A stretch of DNA of 29,260 nucleotides from Flemingiibacterium sp045586505. GTDB taxonomy: Bacteria > Bacillota > Clostridia > Oscillospirales > CAG-272. The notes beneath the pieces were generated by a model that worked only from the letters and a program-made list of their open reading frames with translations, ran no database searches and was not told where the DNA came from. The stretch's first letter is position 1, and the number at the start of each line of letters is the position of its first letter. The translations under genes were made by a program, and so were the position numbers. The DNA is taken from positions 1 to 29,260 of the forward strand of contig JAZNAL010000011.1 in assembly GCA_045586505.1 (NCBI GenBank), in the 5' to 3' direction. Positions 4,921 through 12,917 of this stretch are shown here, piece by piece.

Positions 4921-7116
4921 ATGTCAAGCGAAACCATTGAAACAATGCTCGCTCTCGTCAAAGACACAATAGAGGGCGAATTATATACACCTATGGATCG
5001 CCGTGAGCTGACGGCATTTCTGGCGCTGGAGCCGAAGCAGTGCGGGCTTTTGGATGCGGCTGTGGAGAGTCTGATCGCGGGGGGCGTCATCTGCGAGACC
5101 AAGCGCGGGAAGCTGATCCGTGCCGCCGATTCGGGATTTCTTGTCGGCGTTTTCCGCTCCACCACCCGAGGATTCGGATTCCTTCTGCAGGATAACGGCG
5201 ACATTTTTGTGTCCCACGACAACGCCCACGGTGCCATGAATGGTGACCGCGTGCAGGTGAAGCTGATACCCTCCCACAAAGGCGGTGATCACCGCGAGGG
5301 TGAGGTGGTGCGCGTACTTGAGCGCGCCGTCACCGAGGTGGTTGGTACCGTGCGGATTCTGCGGCAGAGTGTGCCTAAAGCCACTATAGGCAAAAAGGGT
5401 AAGAAGCAGAAGAAGCTCCCGTCAAAACAGCTTCCGTCCAAGGTGATAATCACCCCCGACGACCCGAAATACGCCTTTAAGGTGGACGTGCTTCCCGCAC
5501 AGGCAAACGGTGCTAAGGACGGCGACAAGGTGCTGGTGCATCTGACAAAATACCCCGACGGCAAGGGTGACACCCATGCAAGGGGCAAGGTAGTGCGCAT
5601 CTTCGGCGCCGCCGATTCAAAAGAAGCAAATTATCACTCCATCCTTTATGCAAACGGCATCAAGACAAGGTTCGATGAGGAGACCCTCGCCGAGGCGCGC
5701 GCCATTGTGCCGGGGTGCAGACTCGACGGCAGGCTTGATCTGCGGGACAAGATCATTTTCACTATCGATGGCGCGGATGCCAAGGATTTTGACGATGCCA
5801 TCTCCCTTGAGCGCGACGGAGACGGATATCTTCTCGGCGTTCACATCGCCGATGTGGCGGAATATGTAAAGCCCGGCACCGCCCTCGATAATGAGGCGAT
5901 GAAGCGCGGCACATCGGTGTATTTCACCGACAAGGTGGTGCCAATGCTCCCCGAGGAGCTGTCGAACGGCGTGTGCTCCTTAAACCGTGACAGCGACAAA
6001 TATGCGCTGTCGGCGCTGATCAGCCTTGACGCGGATGGCTCAATACTGTCGGCGGAGTTTCGCGAGTCGGTGATCTCCTCCAAGGTGCGCGGCGTGTACC
6101 ACGAGGTAAACGACGTACTCGAAAAGCGGAATGAGTCCGAATTTTTTGACAAATACGCTTTTCTAATGGATGAGACCCTTCCTCTGATGCTGGAGCTTTA
6201 CCAAAAGCTTCTTGATAAATCCCGCCGCCGTGGTTCGCTGGAGCTTGAAACCACCGAGTCTGTGATTCTCCTGTCGGAGGACGGTATGCCCTCCGCCATC
6301 GTACCTCGTCAGCGCGGTGTGTCGGAGCGGCTTATTGAGCAGTTTATGCTCGCCGCCAACGAAGCCGCCGCATCATTCCTTATGTCCATGGAGCTGCCCT
6401 GCGTCTATCGCGTACACGAGGAGCCTACATCCGAAAAGGTGCAGGCGTTTGCGGAGTTTATCCATAATTTAGGGCTGGATGTACGTCCGCTGAATCGTCG
6501 AAAGATACTTCCCGCGTCCTACCGCGATGTGGCTGTGGAGGCGGCAGAGAAGGGACTTTTGACAGTGGTCACGCCCATTATGCTTCGCTCGCTGATGAAG
6601 GCGAAATATTCATCCTCTCATGCGCCCCACTTTGGACTGGGATGCCAGCTGTACTGTCACTTTACATCCCCCATCCGCCGCTATCCCGATCTTGCGGTGC
6701 ACCGCATCATCAAGGCGGCGCTTCACGGTAAGATCCACGATAAGAATCTTCATCATTACGAAGCCTTCGCCCACCAGACGGCAGAGGTGTCAAGCGAAAA
6801 CGAGCTTCGCGCCATGACTGCAGAGCGTGAGATCGAGGACCTTTACAAGGCGATTTTTATGCAGGACAAGGTGGGCGAGGTATACGAGGGTATTGTAAGC
6901 TCCGTTGCAGGCTTTGGAATCTTCGTGGAGCTGGAAAATACCTGCGAGGGTCTTGTGCCCATAAACACCCTTGAGGGTTGGTATGAGTTTGACGAAAAGT
7001 CCCGACGCCTTATAGGTGAGCGCGGACAGGTGTATTCCCTGGGTATGCGGGTGAGGATCCGCGTGGAGTCCTGCGACATCATCTCCCGTCGCATAGAATT
7101 TTCAATTGCCGATTAG
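4921..7116 (+). CDS. rnr: Ribonuclease R (3'-5' exoribonuclease)
   Basis: RNase R degrades structured RNA processively from the 3' end and takes part in mRNA decay and tmRNA-linked quality control. At 731 aa it has the normal family length. Domains in order: an N-terminal winged helix (~1-65), cold-shock/OB domains (~70-250) with a basic linker (KKGKKQKKLPSK, ~160-175), the RNB catalytic domain (~255-600) with the metal-binding motif DGADAKDFDD at 283-292, and a C-terminal S1 RNA-binding domain (~651-731, GEVYEGIVSSVAGFGIFVE). AAGGAG ends 5 nt before the ATG. The usual neighbour secG is upstream, but smpB is not next. The hairpin at 7134-7157 inside the convergent neighbour gene serves as its terminator. 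Rnr is preferred over VacB-like RNase II because of the winged helix and basic linker. Confidence 0.95.
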   Translation: MSSETIETMLALVKDTIEGELYTPMDRRELTAFLALEPKQCGLLDAAVESLIAGGVICETKRGKLIRAADSGFLVGVFRSTTRGFGFLLQDNGDIFVSHDNAHGAMNGDRVQVKLIPSHKGGDHREGEVVRVLERAVTEVVGTVRILRQSVPKATIGKKGKKQKKLPSKQLPSKVIITPDDPKYAFKVDVLPAQANGAKDGDKVLVHLTKYPDGKGDTHARGKVVRIFGAADSKEANYHSILYANGIKTRFDEETLAEARAIVPGCRLDGRLDLRDKIIFTIDGADAKDFDDAISLERDGDGYLLGVHIADVAEYVKPGTALDNEAMKRGTSVYFTDKVVPMLPEELSNGVCSLNRDSDKYALSALISLDADGSILSAEFRESVISSKVRGVYHEVNDVLEKRNESEFFDKYAFLMDETLPLMLELYQKLLDKSRRRGSLELETTESVILLSEDGMPSAIVPRQRGVSERLIEQFMLAANEAAASFLMSMELPCVYRVHEEPTSEKVQAFAEFIHNLGLDVRPLNRRKILPASYRDVAVEAAEKGLLTVVTPIMLRSLMKAKYSSSHAPHFGLGCQLYCHFTSPIRRYPDLAVHRIIKAALHGKIHDKNLHHYEAFAHQTAEVSSENELRAMTAEREIEDLYKAIFMQDKVGEVYEGIVSSVAGFGIFVELENTCEGLVPINTLEGWYEFDEKSRRLIGERGQVYSLGMRVRIRVESCDIISRRIEFSIAD

Positions 7117-7527
7117 TGCAAGCACCGCCGCTGTGACCGCTTCGCTTGAAGCGGTCATATTTTCGTCTGTGACGGCGCGACGGCAGATCGCCTCGGTCAG
7201 CGTTATGCCAAGCGCTCGGCTTTCGTTTACAATTTCGCGGCAGGCATCGTAGCATCCAAGCTCGGTGTCGGACACGGCGTCACCGTAGCGTGCCAGCGTT
7301 AAGATCTCGTCCCCTTCCGCCTCAATGCCAAGCGTCCTCAGCGTAGCGGGATCGCAAAAATCAAGCGGGATTAGGTGATTTGACGCGCGGTAAATGTTCA
7401 GCGCCCCGATAAGCTCTGCCGTCAGCGTATCCGTACTCCCGCGATACAGCCCCAGCGAAGATAAACGCTCGGCAAGGGCTTCAACAAGGGGGGAAGTGTC
7501 GCCCTCCAGAATTATTCCGTATGACAT
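7102..7527 (-). CDS. Small hypothetical protein, possibly peptidoglycan-binding-like fold
   Basis: This 141-aa protein has an AAGGAG site (7535-7541) at good distance from the ATG at 7527 and codon use like its neighbours, so it is probably real. I do not recognise the family with certainty. Residues ~10-70 (LVEALAERLSSLGLYRGSTDTLTAELIGALNIYRASNHL) resemble a PG_binding_1 repeat, with 'L...L...G.Y.G..D......A...Y...N'. The rest is helical with two Cys and no obvious motif. There is no signal peptide or membrane segment, which is unusual for a wall-binding protein. Its 3' end overlaps the convergent rnr by 15 bp, and the rnr terminator lies inside it. Confidence 0.7.
   Translation of the reverse strand: MSYGIILEGDTSPLVEALAERLSSLGLYRGSTDTLTAELIGALNIYRASNHLIPLDFCDPATLRTLGIEAEGDEILTLARYGDAVSDTELGCYDACREIVNESRALGITLTEAICRRAVTDENMTASSEAVTAAVLALIGN
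7134..7164 (+). terminator. rnr terminator embedded in the opposite-strand gene
   Basis: TGACCGCTTC (7134-7143) and GAAGCGGTCA (7148-7157) form a perfect 10-bp stem with a GCTT loop, followed by TATTTTC. It starts 17 nt after the rnr stop codon and lies within the last part of the convergent reading frame. Confidence 0.75.
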
Positions 7528-7703
7528 AGTGATACTCCTTTGTAGTTTTGATATTATTCTTTCACTTGGCGGCGGGATTATTGGATGTAATTTTTGCTGT
7601 TACTGAATGCTTGTTGACCGAGGAGAGGTGGGCTGTGGGGTATCAGTCCAAGAATTAAACCGAAAATTTACAAATAAATGTAGAAGCTTCACGCACTTCG
7701 TGA

Positions 7704-7709
7704 TATAAT
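7704..7709 (+). promoter_or_regulatory. Probable -10 box for the DUF1934-holA genes
   Basis: A perfect TATAAT 36 nt before the DUF1934 start is the only convincing box in this intergenic stretch. The position 17 nt upstream (TAGAAG) is a poor -35 match, so promoter strength is uncertain. Confidence 0.5.
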
Positions 7710-7744
7710 AGCTATGATTATTCATATGACGGAGAAGAAGCATC

Positions 7745-8239
7745 ATGGAAAAATCGGTAATGATAAACATAAAATCGGCGCATTTTACGCCAAACGAATA
7801 CTACGTAAAAAACGTGACAACGGTTGACGTTTTCAGCGCGGACAGCTTTGACTCGGTGGACGCTCAGCGTATCGATATCGACTACGAGGGAAAACTCACC
7901 GTGGCGGACGGCAGACTTGCCATCGAATACGAGGAGACCGAGCTTACGGGGATGGAGGGCACTATCACAAATATCTCCTTCGAGCTTGCAAATCCCAGCA
8001 TCGTAATAATGAGCCGTAAGGGAAGCGTCAGCGGGTCGCTGTGCTTTGAGGACGGTGGGCGGATCATGTGCTCCCAGAATACGCCCGAGATGGAGCTGCC
8101 CTTTGTCATCGACACGGAGAAGTTAGTCAACGACCTTTCCGAGGACGGCGGAGAGTTAAAGATCAGCTACGGCATGGAATTTCGCGGGAGTCTTGTACAG
8201 CGCTCTCTGATGCACGTCGTGGTGCATCCCACACGCTGA
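7745..8239 (+). CDS. DUF1934 family protein (YwiB-like beta-barrel)
   Basis: This 164-aa cytoplasmic protein is mostly beta-strand. The C-terminal part (ELKISYGMEFRGSLVQRSLMHVVVHPT) and the central TELTGMEGTITNISF match the DUF1934/YwiB family, small lipocalin-like barrels common in Firmicutes whose role is not known. A GGAGAAG site lies before the ATG at 7745. holA begins 1 nt after its stop, so the two are almost certainly translated from one mRNA. No signal peptide or membrane segment is present. Confidence 0.8.
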   Translation: MEKSVMINIKSAHFTPNEYYVKNVTTVDVFSADSFDSVDAQRIDIDYEGKLTVADGRLAIEYEETELTGMEGTITNISFELANPSIVIMSRKGSVSGSLCFEDGGRIMCSQNTPEMELPFVIDTEKLVNDLSEDGGELKISYGMEFRGSLVQRSLMHVVVHPTR

Positions 8240-8240
8240 T

Positions 8241-9308
8241 ATGGCAAACAAACCTATATCGGGAGCAAAATTCCGCGCCGAGTATAAGAATATTAGGCCG
8301 GGCGCCTATCTTTTCTACGGAAACGAGAACTTTTTGAAGCAGCGGGAGCTTCACTCCCTGCGTGAGCGCATCTGCCCCGACGAAAATATAGCGGCGTTCA
8401 ATCATTTTGTGTTCACCCGCGACAATTACAGCGCCGACTCATTGTATTCGGCGATCATGAGCGTGCCCATGATGAGCGATATTAAGCTGGTGGAGCTGTA
8501 TGAGCTTCCATTTGCGGAGTACCGCAAAAAGGAGGACTCGCAGGGCTTCGAGGCGGCACTTTCGGCGGCGGCGGAAAGTGATGACACCGTGTTTGTCATC
8601 TACACCACCCCCGAAAACTTCGATCCCGGCGACGCCAAGTCCCCGTCGGCGACAATGAAGCTGTTTTCAAAATACGCACTGCCCGTGGAGTTTGCCCACG
8701 AAAGCACTCAGAGTATCACTCTGTGGGTGCAGAAGCATTTTTCTTCCGAGGGCATAATCGCGGAGCTGTCTGAGTGCTCCTATCTCATTGACGCGGTGGG
8801 TCATGATATGACCACACTGTCGGGAGAGATTGACAAGCTGTGCGCGTACCTTCACTATAAGGAGCGGGACAAGCTGTGCAAGCCGGACATCGACCTTATA
8901 TGCCCACACAACAAGGAGATCGGCGCATTTGAATTTGCCGATGCCATACTGTCGGGGGATAATGAGAAGGCGTTCTATATTCTTTCCGATATGAAATTAA
9001 AAAATGAGCCGGTGCCCGTGATACTGTCAGGCATCATAAAAATATATACCGATCTCTACGCTCTGCGGCTTTGTGCCGACGCGGGAGTGTCGTCGGAGGA
9101 TGCCGCAAAGCGTCTGTCACTTCACCCGTATGTGGCGAAGCTCCGCATGGCGAGGGCGAAGGCGTGCGAGCGGGCGGCACTTTCTGAGATTATCGAGCTG
9201 TGTGCCAAAACCGATGAGACGCTTAAATCCAGTCCCCTTGACGGTTATCTGCTTCTTGAGCGGCTGATCGTTACCGCGTCACAGCTCAGAAAAAAGAAAG
9301 TTTTTTAA
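8241..9308 (+). CDS. holA: DNA polymerase III, delta subunit
   Basis: The delta subunit of the clamp loader opens the beta sliding clamp and loads it on primed DNA. The 355-aa length is right for the family. The N-terminal part (PGAYLFYGNENFLKQREL) matches the delta start with its degenerate nucleotide-binding region. The middle part (LIDAVGHDMTTLSGEIDKLCAYL) and the C-terminal collar domain (EIGAFEFADAILSGDNEKAFYILSDM..., then YLLLERLIV) are typical. The ATG follows the DUF1934 stop by 1 nt and has no clear ribosome binding site, so translational coupling is likely. In many Firmicutes holA lies next to rpsT; that is not so here. Confidence 0.92.
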   Translation: MANKPISGAKFRAEYKNIRPGAYLFYGNENFLKQRELHSLRERICPDENIAAFNHFVFTRDNYSADSLYSAIMSVPMMSDIKLVELYELPFAEYRKKEDSQGFEAALSAAAESDDTVFVIYTTPENFDPGDAKSPSATMKLFSKYALPVEFAHESTQSITLWVQKHFSSEGIIAELSECSYLIDAVGHDMTTLSGEIDKLCAYLHYKERDKLCKPDIDLICPHNKEIGAFEFADAILSGDNEKAFYILSDMKLKNEPVPVILSGIIKIYTDLYALRLCADAGVSSEDAAKRLSLHPYVAKLRMARAKACERAALSEIIELCAKTDETLKSSPLDGYLLLERLIVTASQLRKKKVF

Positions 9309-9337
9309 GATAATGGCGCCGTCCCATAATCGGGTTT

Positions 9338-9366
9338 AGGGACGTCGTGGGCGCCGTCCCCTACCG
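9338..9366. repeat. Second copy of the 29-bp hairpin repeat
   Basis: This 29-bp stretch is identical to 4815-4843. It contains the dyad GGGACG / CGTCCC. A partial extra copy of its right half (TGGCGCCGTCCC) lies just upstream at about 9314-9325. It fills most of the 77-bp gap between holA and the RNase M5-like gene. Confidence 0.8.
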
Positions 9367-9385
9367 AAAATATCTCTTAAAATAA

Positions 9386-9997
9386 ATGGAAACAAATAAG
9401 ATAATGGACAAATTAAAGATCGACATCCCAATTGCCGTTGAGGGCAAATACGATAAAATTAAGGTGTCGCAGGTTGCCGAGGCGCAGATCATCGTAACTG
9501 ACGGCTTCGGCGTATTCGCGTCGGAGGAAAAGGCGATGCTTATTCGCAGGATTGCAGAGCCGCGGGGTATCATCGTGCTCACCGATTCCGACGGGGCGGG
9601 GCTTGTGATACGCAATTTCTTTAACCGCGTCCTGCCGAAGGATAAGGTATACCACCTGTACATCCCGCAGATCGAGGGCAAGGAGCGCCGCAAAAAAGCG
9701 CCGTCCAAGGAGGGAATGTTAGGGGTCGAGGGCATGGAGACCCAGCTTATCCGTGGACTGCTTGCTCCATTTGCCAAGGATGGCGATATCGTACCGCCGT
9801 CGCGGGAGCTTACCAAGGCGGACTTTTATGCCTTCGGGCTTTCGGGTACCGACCAGTCGGCAAAAAAGCGTGCAAGGCTGTGCCGCCATCTCGCTCTTCC
9901 CGACAATATGTCGGCAAACGCATTACTATCGGCGATCAATTTGCTCGGCGAGGTCGGGCGTGTAGAGGAGTTTCTTGAAAGTGACGGAGAAAATTAA
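9386..9997 (+). CDS. RNase M5-like TOPRIM nuclease (DUF4093)
   Basis: This 203-aa protein has an N-terminal TOPRIM domain with both signatures: the conserved glutamate in VEGKYDK (~18-24) and the DSDGAG motif (~72-77). The C-terminal part is the DUF4093 region. This is the architecture of ribonuclease M5 (RnmV), which trims precursor 5S rRNA together with ribosomal protein L18 in Firmicutes. The basic stretch KERRKKAPSKEG (~104-115) may contact RNA. The usual partner ksgA is not adjacent, and length and tail fit the M5-like subfamily only in general terms, so no gene symbol is given. The start is uncertain: neither the ATG at 9386 nor the one at 9404 has a good ribosome binding site. It overlaps gtrA at its 3' end. 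Confidence 0.8.
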   Translation: METNKIMDKLKIDIPIAVEGKYDKIKVSQVAEAQIIVTDGFGVFASEEKAMLIRRIAEPRGIIVLTDSDGAGLVIRNFFNRVLPKDKVYHLYIPQIEGKERRKKAPSKEGMLGVEGMETQLIRGLLAPFAKDGDIVPPSRELTKADFYAFGLSGTDQSAKKRARLCRHLALPDNMSANALLSAINLLGEVGRVEEFLESDGEN

Positions 9998-10418
9998 GGC
10001 GCTGTTTATTAAATACCGCGAGATAATTATGTACCTCATCTTCGGCGTGCTTACAACTCTTGTGAGCTTTTCGTCGTACTACATTCTTCTGTGGCTCGGC
10101 GTACATTATCTTGCCGCCCAGGGGATCTCGTGGGTACTTGCGGTGGCGTTTGCGTTTGTGGTGAACAAGCGCTATGTGTTCGAGAATCGTGACAGCTCCG
10201 CACGGGGGCTGTTTCGACAAATTTGGCAGTTTGTCAGCGTGCGCATCGGCTCGGGAATAATCGAGGCGGTGCTTCTGTGGATACTTGTAGAGATCCTTTT
10301 GATTGGAGAGGGCATTGCCAAGCTCCCCGTCGCTATTCTGACGGTGATCATCAATTATGTGGCATCGAAGCTGTTGATATTTAGAAAAAACGCTGACTTT
10401 CAGGAGAAAACAAAATGA
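9981..10418 (+). CDS. GtrA-family membrane protein
   Basis: This ~145-aa protein has four predicted membrane helices (about residues 13-33, 39-58, 74-95 and 103-127) and the GtrA signature with VNKRYVF after the second. GtrA-like proteins are thought to help move or flip lipid-linked sugars for cell-envelope glycosylation. The start is either TTG at 9975 or GTG at 9981. AGAGGAG ends at 9970, leaving 10 nt to the GTG but only 4 nt to the TTG, so I prefer the GTG. The gene overlaps the end of the RNase M5-like gene, and its stop overlaps the copA start (ATGA). It may work with the downstream flippase, but no glycosyltransferase is beside it. Confidence 0.85.
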   Translation: MTEKIKALFIKYREIIMYLIFGVLTTLVSFSSYYILLWLGVHYLAAQGISWVLAVAFAFVVNKRYVFENRDSSARGLFRQIWQFVSVRIGSGIIEAVLLWILVEILLIGEGIAKLPVAILTVIINYVASKLLIFRKNADFQEKTK

Positions 10419-12673
10419 AATTAAAATTTACCGTAGAGGGCATGAGCTGTGCGGCGTGTTCTGCATCGGTTGAGCGTGTGACGCGGCGTATCGAGGGCGT
10501 TTCTGCCGCTGACGTTAATCTTCTGGCGAAGCTGCTGACCGTTGACACCGACAACCCGTCGGAGGAGCTAACCAATAAGATCTGCGCCGCCGTTTCTAAG
10601 GCGGGCTTTTCGGCCACACCTATCCTCTCCACACCCGAAGCGAAGCCTGCAAAGGCTGAGTCTATGCAGGAGAGCGACGGCAAGGCATCCCGCGCCATGA
10701 AGGTTAGGCTTATTGCATCGGTATGCTTTCTGTCCTTGCTGATGTATCTTACCATGGGGCATATGGTGGGGCTTCCCACGCCCCATTTCTTCCACGGTAG
10801 TGAGAACGCCGTGGTGTTTGCCTTCGCGCAGTTTCTTCTGACCCTGCCCGTAATGTATTTAAATCGCAAATTCTATATCGTCGGCTACAAGGCACTGGCG
10901 CACCGCTCGCCCAATATGGACTCTCTTGTGGCGGTGGGCTCGTCTGCGGCGGTGATCTACGGTATCGTGGCTATCTTTATGATGGCGTACGCTCTCGGCA
11001 ACGGGGATACCGCCACGGTGGATTATTACCGCGGAAACCTGTATTTTGAGTCCGCGGCGATGATACTTACCCTTGTCACCGTGGGTAAATTCCTGGAGGA
11101 GCGGAGCAAGAATAAGACCGGCGCGGCGATCCAGCGGCTTACAAAATTAGCCCCCGATACCGCAACCGTAGAGCGCGGCGGCAGGATGCTTGAGATAGGG
11201 ACCTCCGAGCTTGTTGTGGGCGATATTATCGTCATCCGTCCGGGAGAATCTCTCCCCGCCGACGGTGTTGTTGTTGAGGGAGCGTCAAGCGTGGACGAGT
11301 CTGCGCTGACGGGTGAGTCCATACCCGCTTTAAAGACGGTGGGGGACTCGGTCATGAGCGCCTCCATCAACAAAAACGGCAGCTTCAAGTACCGCGCCGA
11401 GAAGGTGGGCGGTGAGACCTCTATTTCGAAAATTATCGAGCTTGTACGGGATGCGGGTGCCACCAAAGCCCCCATCGCAAAGCTCGCTGACAAGGTAAGC
11501 GCCGTGTTCGTGCCTGTAGTCATGAGCATCGCGGCGGTGACCTTTGCTTCGTGGTTGATACTTGGAAAGCCCCTTGATTTTGCGCTGACCTGCGCTATCT
11601 CGGTGCTGGTCATCTCCTGCCCCTGCGCGCTGGGACTTGCCACACCCGTGGCGGTCACCGTCGCCATAGGACGCATGGCGGAGCGGGGAATACTTGTAAA
11701 ATCCGCCGAGGCGCTGGAGGTGCTCCACGAGGTTGGAACCGTAGCCCTTGATAAAACGGGCACCGTAACCGAGGGAAAGCCCTCGGTCACCGACGTAATT
11801 TCCGAGGATGAGGCGCTTCTTTCTATTGCCGCATCCCTTGAAGCCCCCAGCGAGCATCCACTTGCGGAGGCGATCCGCGAATACTGCGCATCGAAGGGCA
11901 TTGTCAAGGAGCCGCTGGAGGACTTTACCGCAGTATCAGGCCGCGGAGTTACCGCTGTTATTTCGGGTAAGCGCTGTTTTGCGGGCAACAACCTTTATAT
12001 GAAAGAGCAGGGTATCGATACAGCTCCCCTTGCAGACCGTCTCGACGGGCTTGCAAAAGAGGGAAAGACTCCTATGCTGTTTGCCTGCGACGGGCGTATT
12101 ATGGGTATCATCGCCGTGGCGGATACCCTTAAGCCCACAGCCGCCGAGACGGTCAGACGTCTTGGCAGCGCGGGCGTTGACGTGATGATGCTGACGGGTG
12201 ACAATAAGGTCACCGCCGCCGCCATTGCCGCACAGGCGGGCATCAAAAACCTGCGGGCGGAGGTACTTCCCGCCGACAAGGAGCAGGTGGTGGCATCTCT
12301 TATGGCAGAAGGTCAGAAGGTGGCTTTCGTGGGCGACGGTATCAACGATTCCCCCGCGCTGGCACGCGCCGACGTTGGCATCGCCATCGGATCGGGTACG
12401 GACATCGCCATTGATTCGGCGGACATTGTCCTTCTGAAAAGCGACCCCTCGGATGTGGTGGCTGCCATCGAATTTTCACGCTGCACCATTAAGAATATCA
12501 AAGAGAATCTCTTCTGGGCGTTCTTTTACAATACGCTCGGCATACCCATCGCGGCAGGCGTTCTGTCGGGCTTTGGTATTGTACTTTCCCCCATGATCGG
12601 CGCTGCCGCCATGAGTCTGTCGTCGCTGTTTGTGGTGACCAACGCTCTGCGGCTGTATCGGGTCAAGGTGTAA
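10415..12673 (+). CDS. copA: Copper-exporting P1B-type ATPase
   Basis: This 752-aa P-type ATPase pumps Cu(I) out of the cell using ATP. One N-terminal heavy-metal domain carries GMSCAAC with metal-binding Cys12 and Cys15. Eight membrane helices are expected. The actuator domain has TGES (SALTGESIP). The CPC metal motif in the sixth helix is at 402-404. The phosphorylated aspartate D446 lies in DKTGTVTEG. The nucleotide domain has SEHPLAEAI, and the hinge reads GDGINDSPALARADVGIAIG. All key residues are present. CPC plus the HMA domain points to Cu(I)/Ag(I) rather than Zn/Cd. An AGGAG site lies 7 nt before the ATG. It overlaps gtrA and is followed by the copZ-like chaperone. No CopY or CsoR gene is present nearby. 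Confidence 0.95.
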   Translation: MKLKFTVEGMSCAACSASVERVTRRIEGVSAADVNLLAKLLTVDTDNPSEELTNKICAAVSKAGFSATPILSTPEAKPAKAESMQESDGKASRAMKVRLIASVCFLSLLMYLTMGHMVGLPTPHFFHGSENAVVFAFAQFLLTLPVMYLNRKFYIVGYKALAHRSPNMDSLVAVGSSAAVIYGIVAIFMMAYALGNGDTATVDYYRGNLYFESAAMILTLVTVGKFLEERSKNKTGAAIQRLTKLAPDTATVERGGRMLEIGTSELVVGDIIVIRPGESLPADGVVVEGASSVDESALTGESIPALKTVGDSVMSASINKNGSFKYRAEKVGGETSISKIIELVRDAGATKAPIAKLADKVSAVFVPVVMSIAAVTFASWLILGKPLDFALTCAISVLVISCPCALGLATPVAVTVAIGRMAERGILVKSAEALEVLHEVGTVALDKTGTVTEGKPSVTDVISEDEALLSIAASLEAPSEHPLAEAIREYCASKGIVKEPLEDFTAVSGRGVTAVISGKRCFAGNNLYMKEQGIDTAPLADRLDGLAKEGKTPMLFACDGRIMGIIAVADTLKPTAAETVRRLGSAGVDVMMLTGDNKVTAAAIAAQAGIKNLRAEVLPADKEQVVASLMAEGQKVAFVGDGINDSPALARADVGIAIGSGTDIAIDSADIVLLKSDPSDVVAAIEFSRCTIKNIKENLFWAFFYNTLGIPIAAGVLSGFGIVLSPMIGAAAMSLSSLFVVTNALRLYRVKV

Positions 12674-12713
12674 GGAGTTTTCAGGAAAAAACATTAAAAC
12701 GGAGGAACATAAA

Positions 12714-12917
12714 ATGAAAAAGACAATCAAAATCGAAGGAATGCACTGTCAACATTGCTCGTCCCGCGTGGAAAAGGCGCTGGCGGCGCTGGAGCTTTGC
12801 GTGTCTGTGGACCTGAATGCGGCACTTGCAGTGGTTGAGGGCGCAAATCTTCCCGCAGATGACGTACTCCGCGAGACCGTTGAGGATCTTGGCTTCGACG
12901 TTGTCGAGATAAAGTAA
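12714..12917 (+). CDS. copZ: Copper chaperone, heavy-metal-associated domain protein
   Basis: This 67-aa single HMA domain protein with GMHCQHC (Cys12, Cys15) has the usual CopZ size. CopZ binds Cu(I) in the cytoplasm and passes it to CopA. GGAGG lies 8 nt before the ATG. It lies 40 nt after copA and its stop overlaps the start of the flippase gene (TAATG). The His between the two cysteines (CQHC) is seen in many Firmicutes CopZ proteins. Function is inferred from family and neighbour. Confidence 0.9.
   Translation: MKKTIKIEGMHCQHCSSRVEKALAALELCVSVDLNAALAVVEGANLPADDVLRETVEDLGFDVVEIK

Noticed and set aside
11026..11991. Leftward 321-codon frame inside copA
   Set aside because: Ser/Thr/Pro-rich antisense translation of GC-rich copA; no ribosome binding site.
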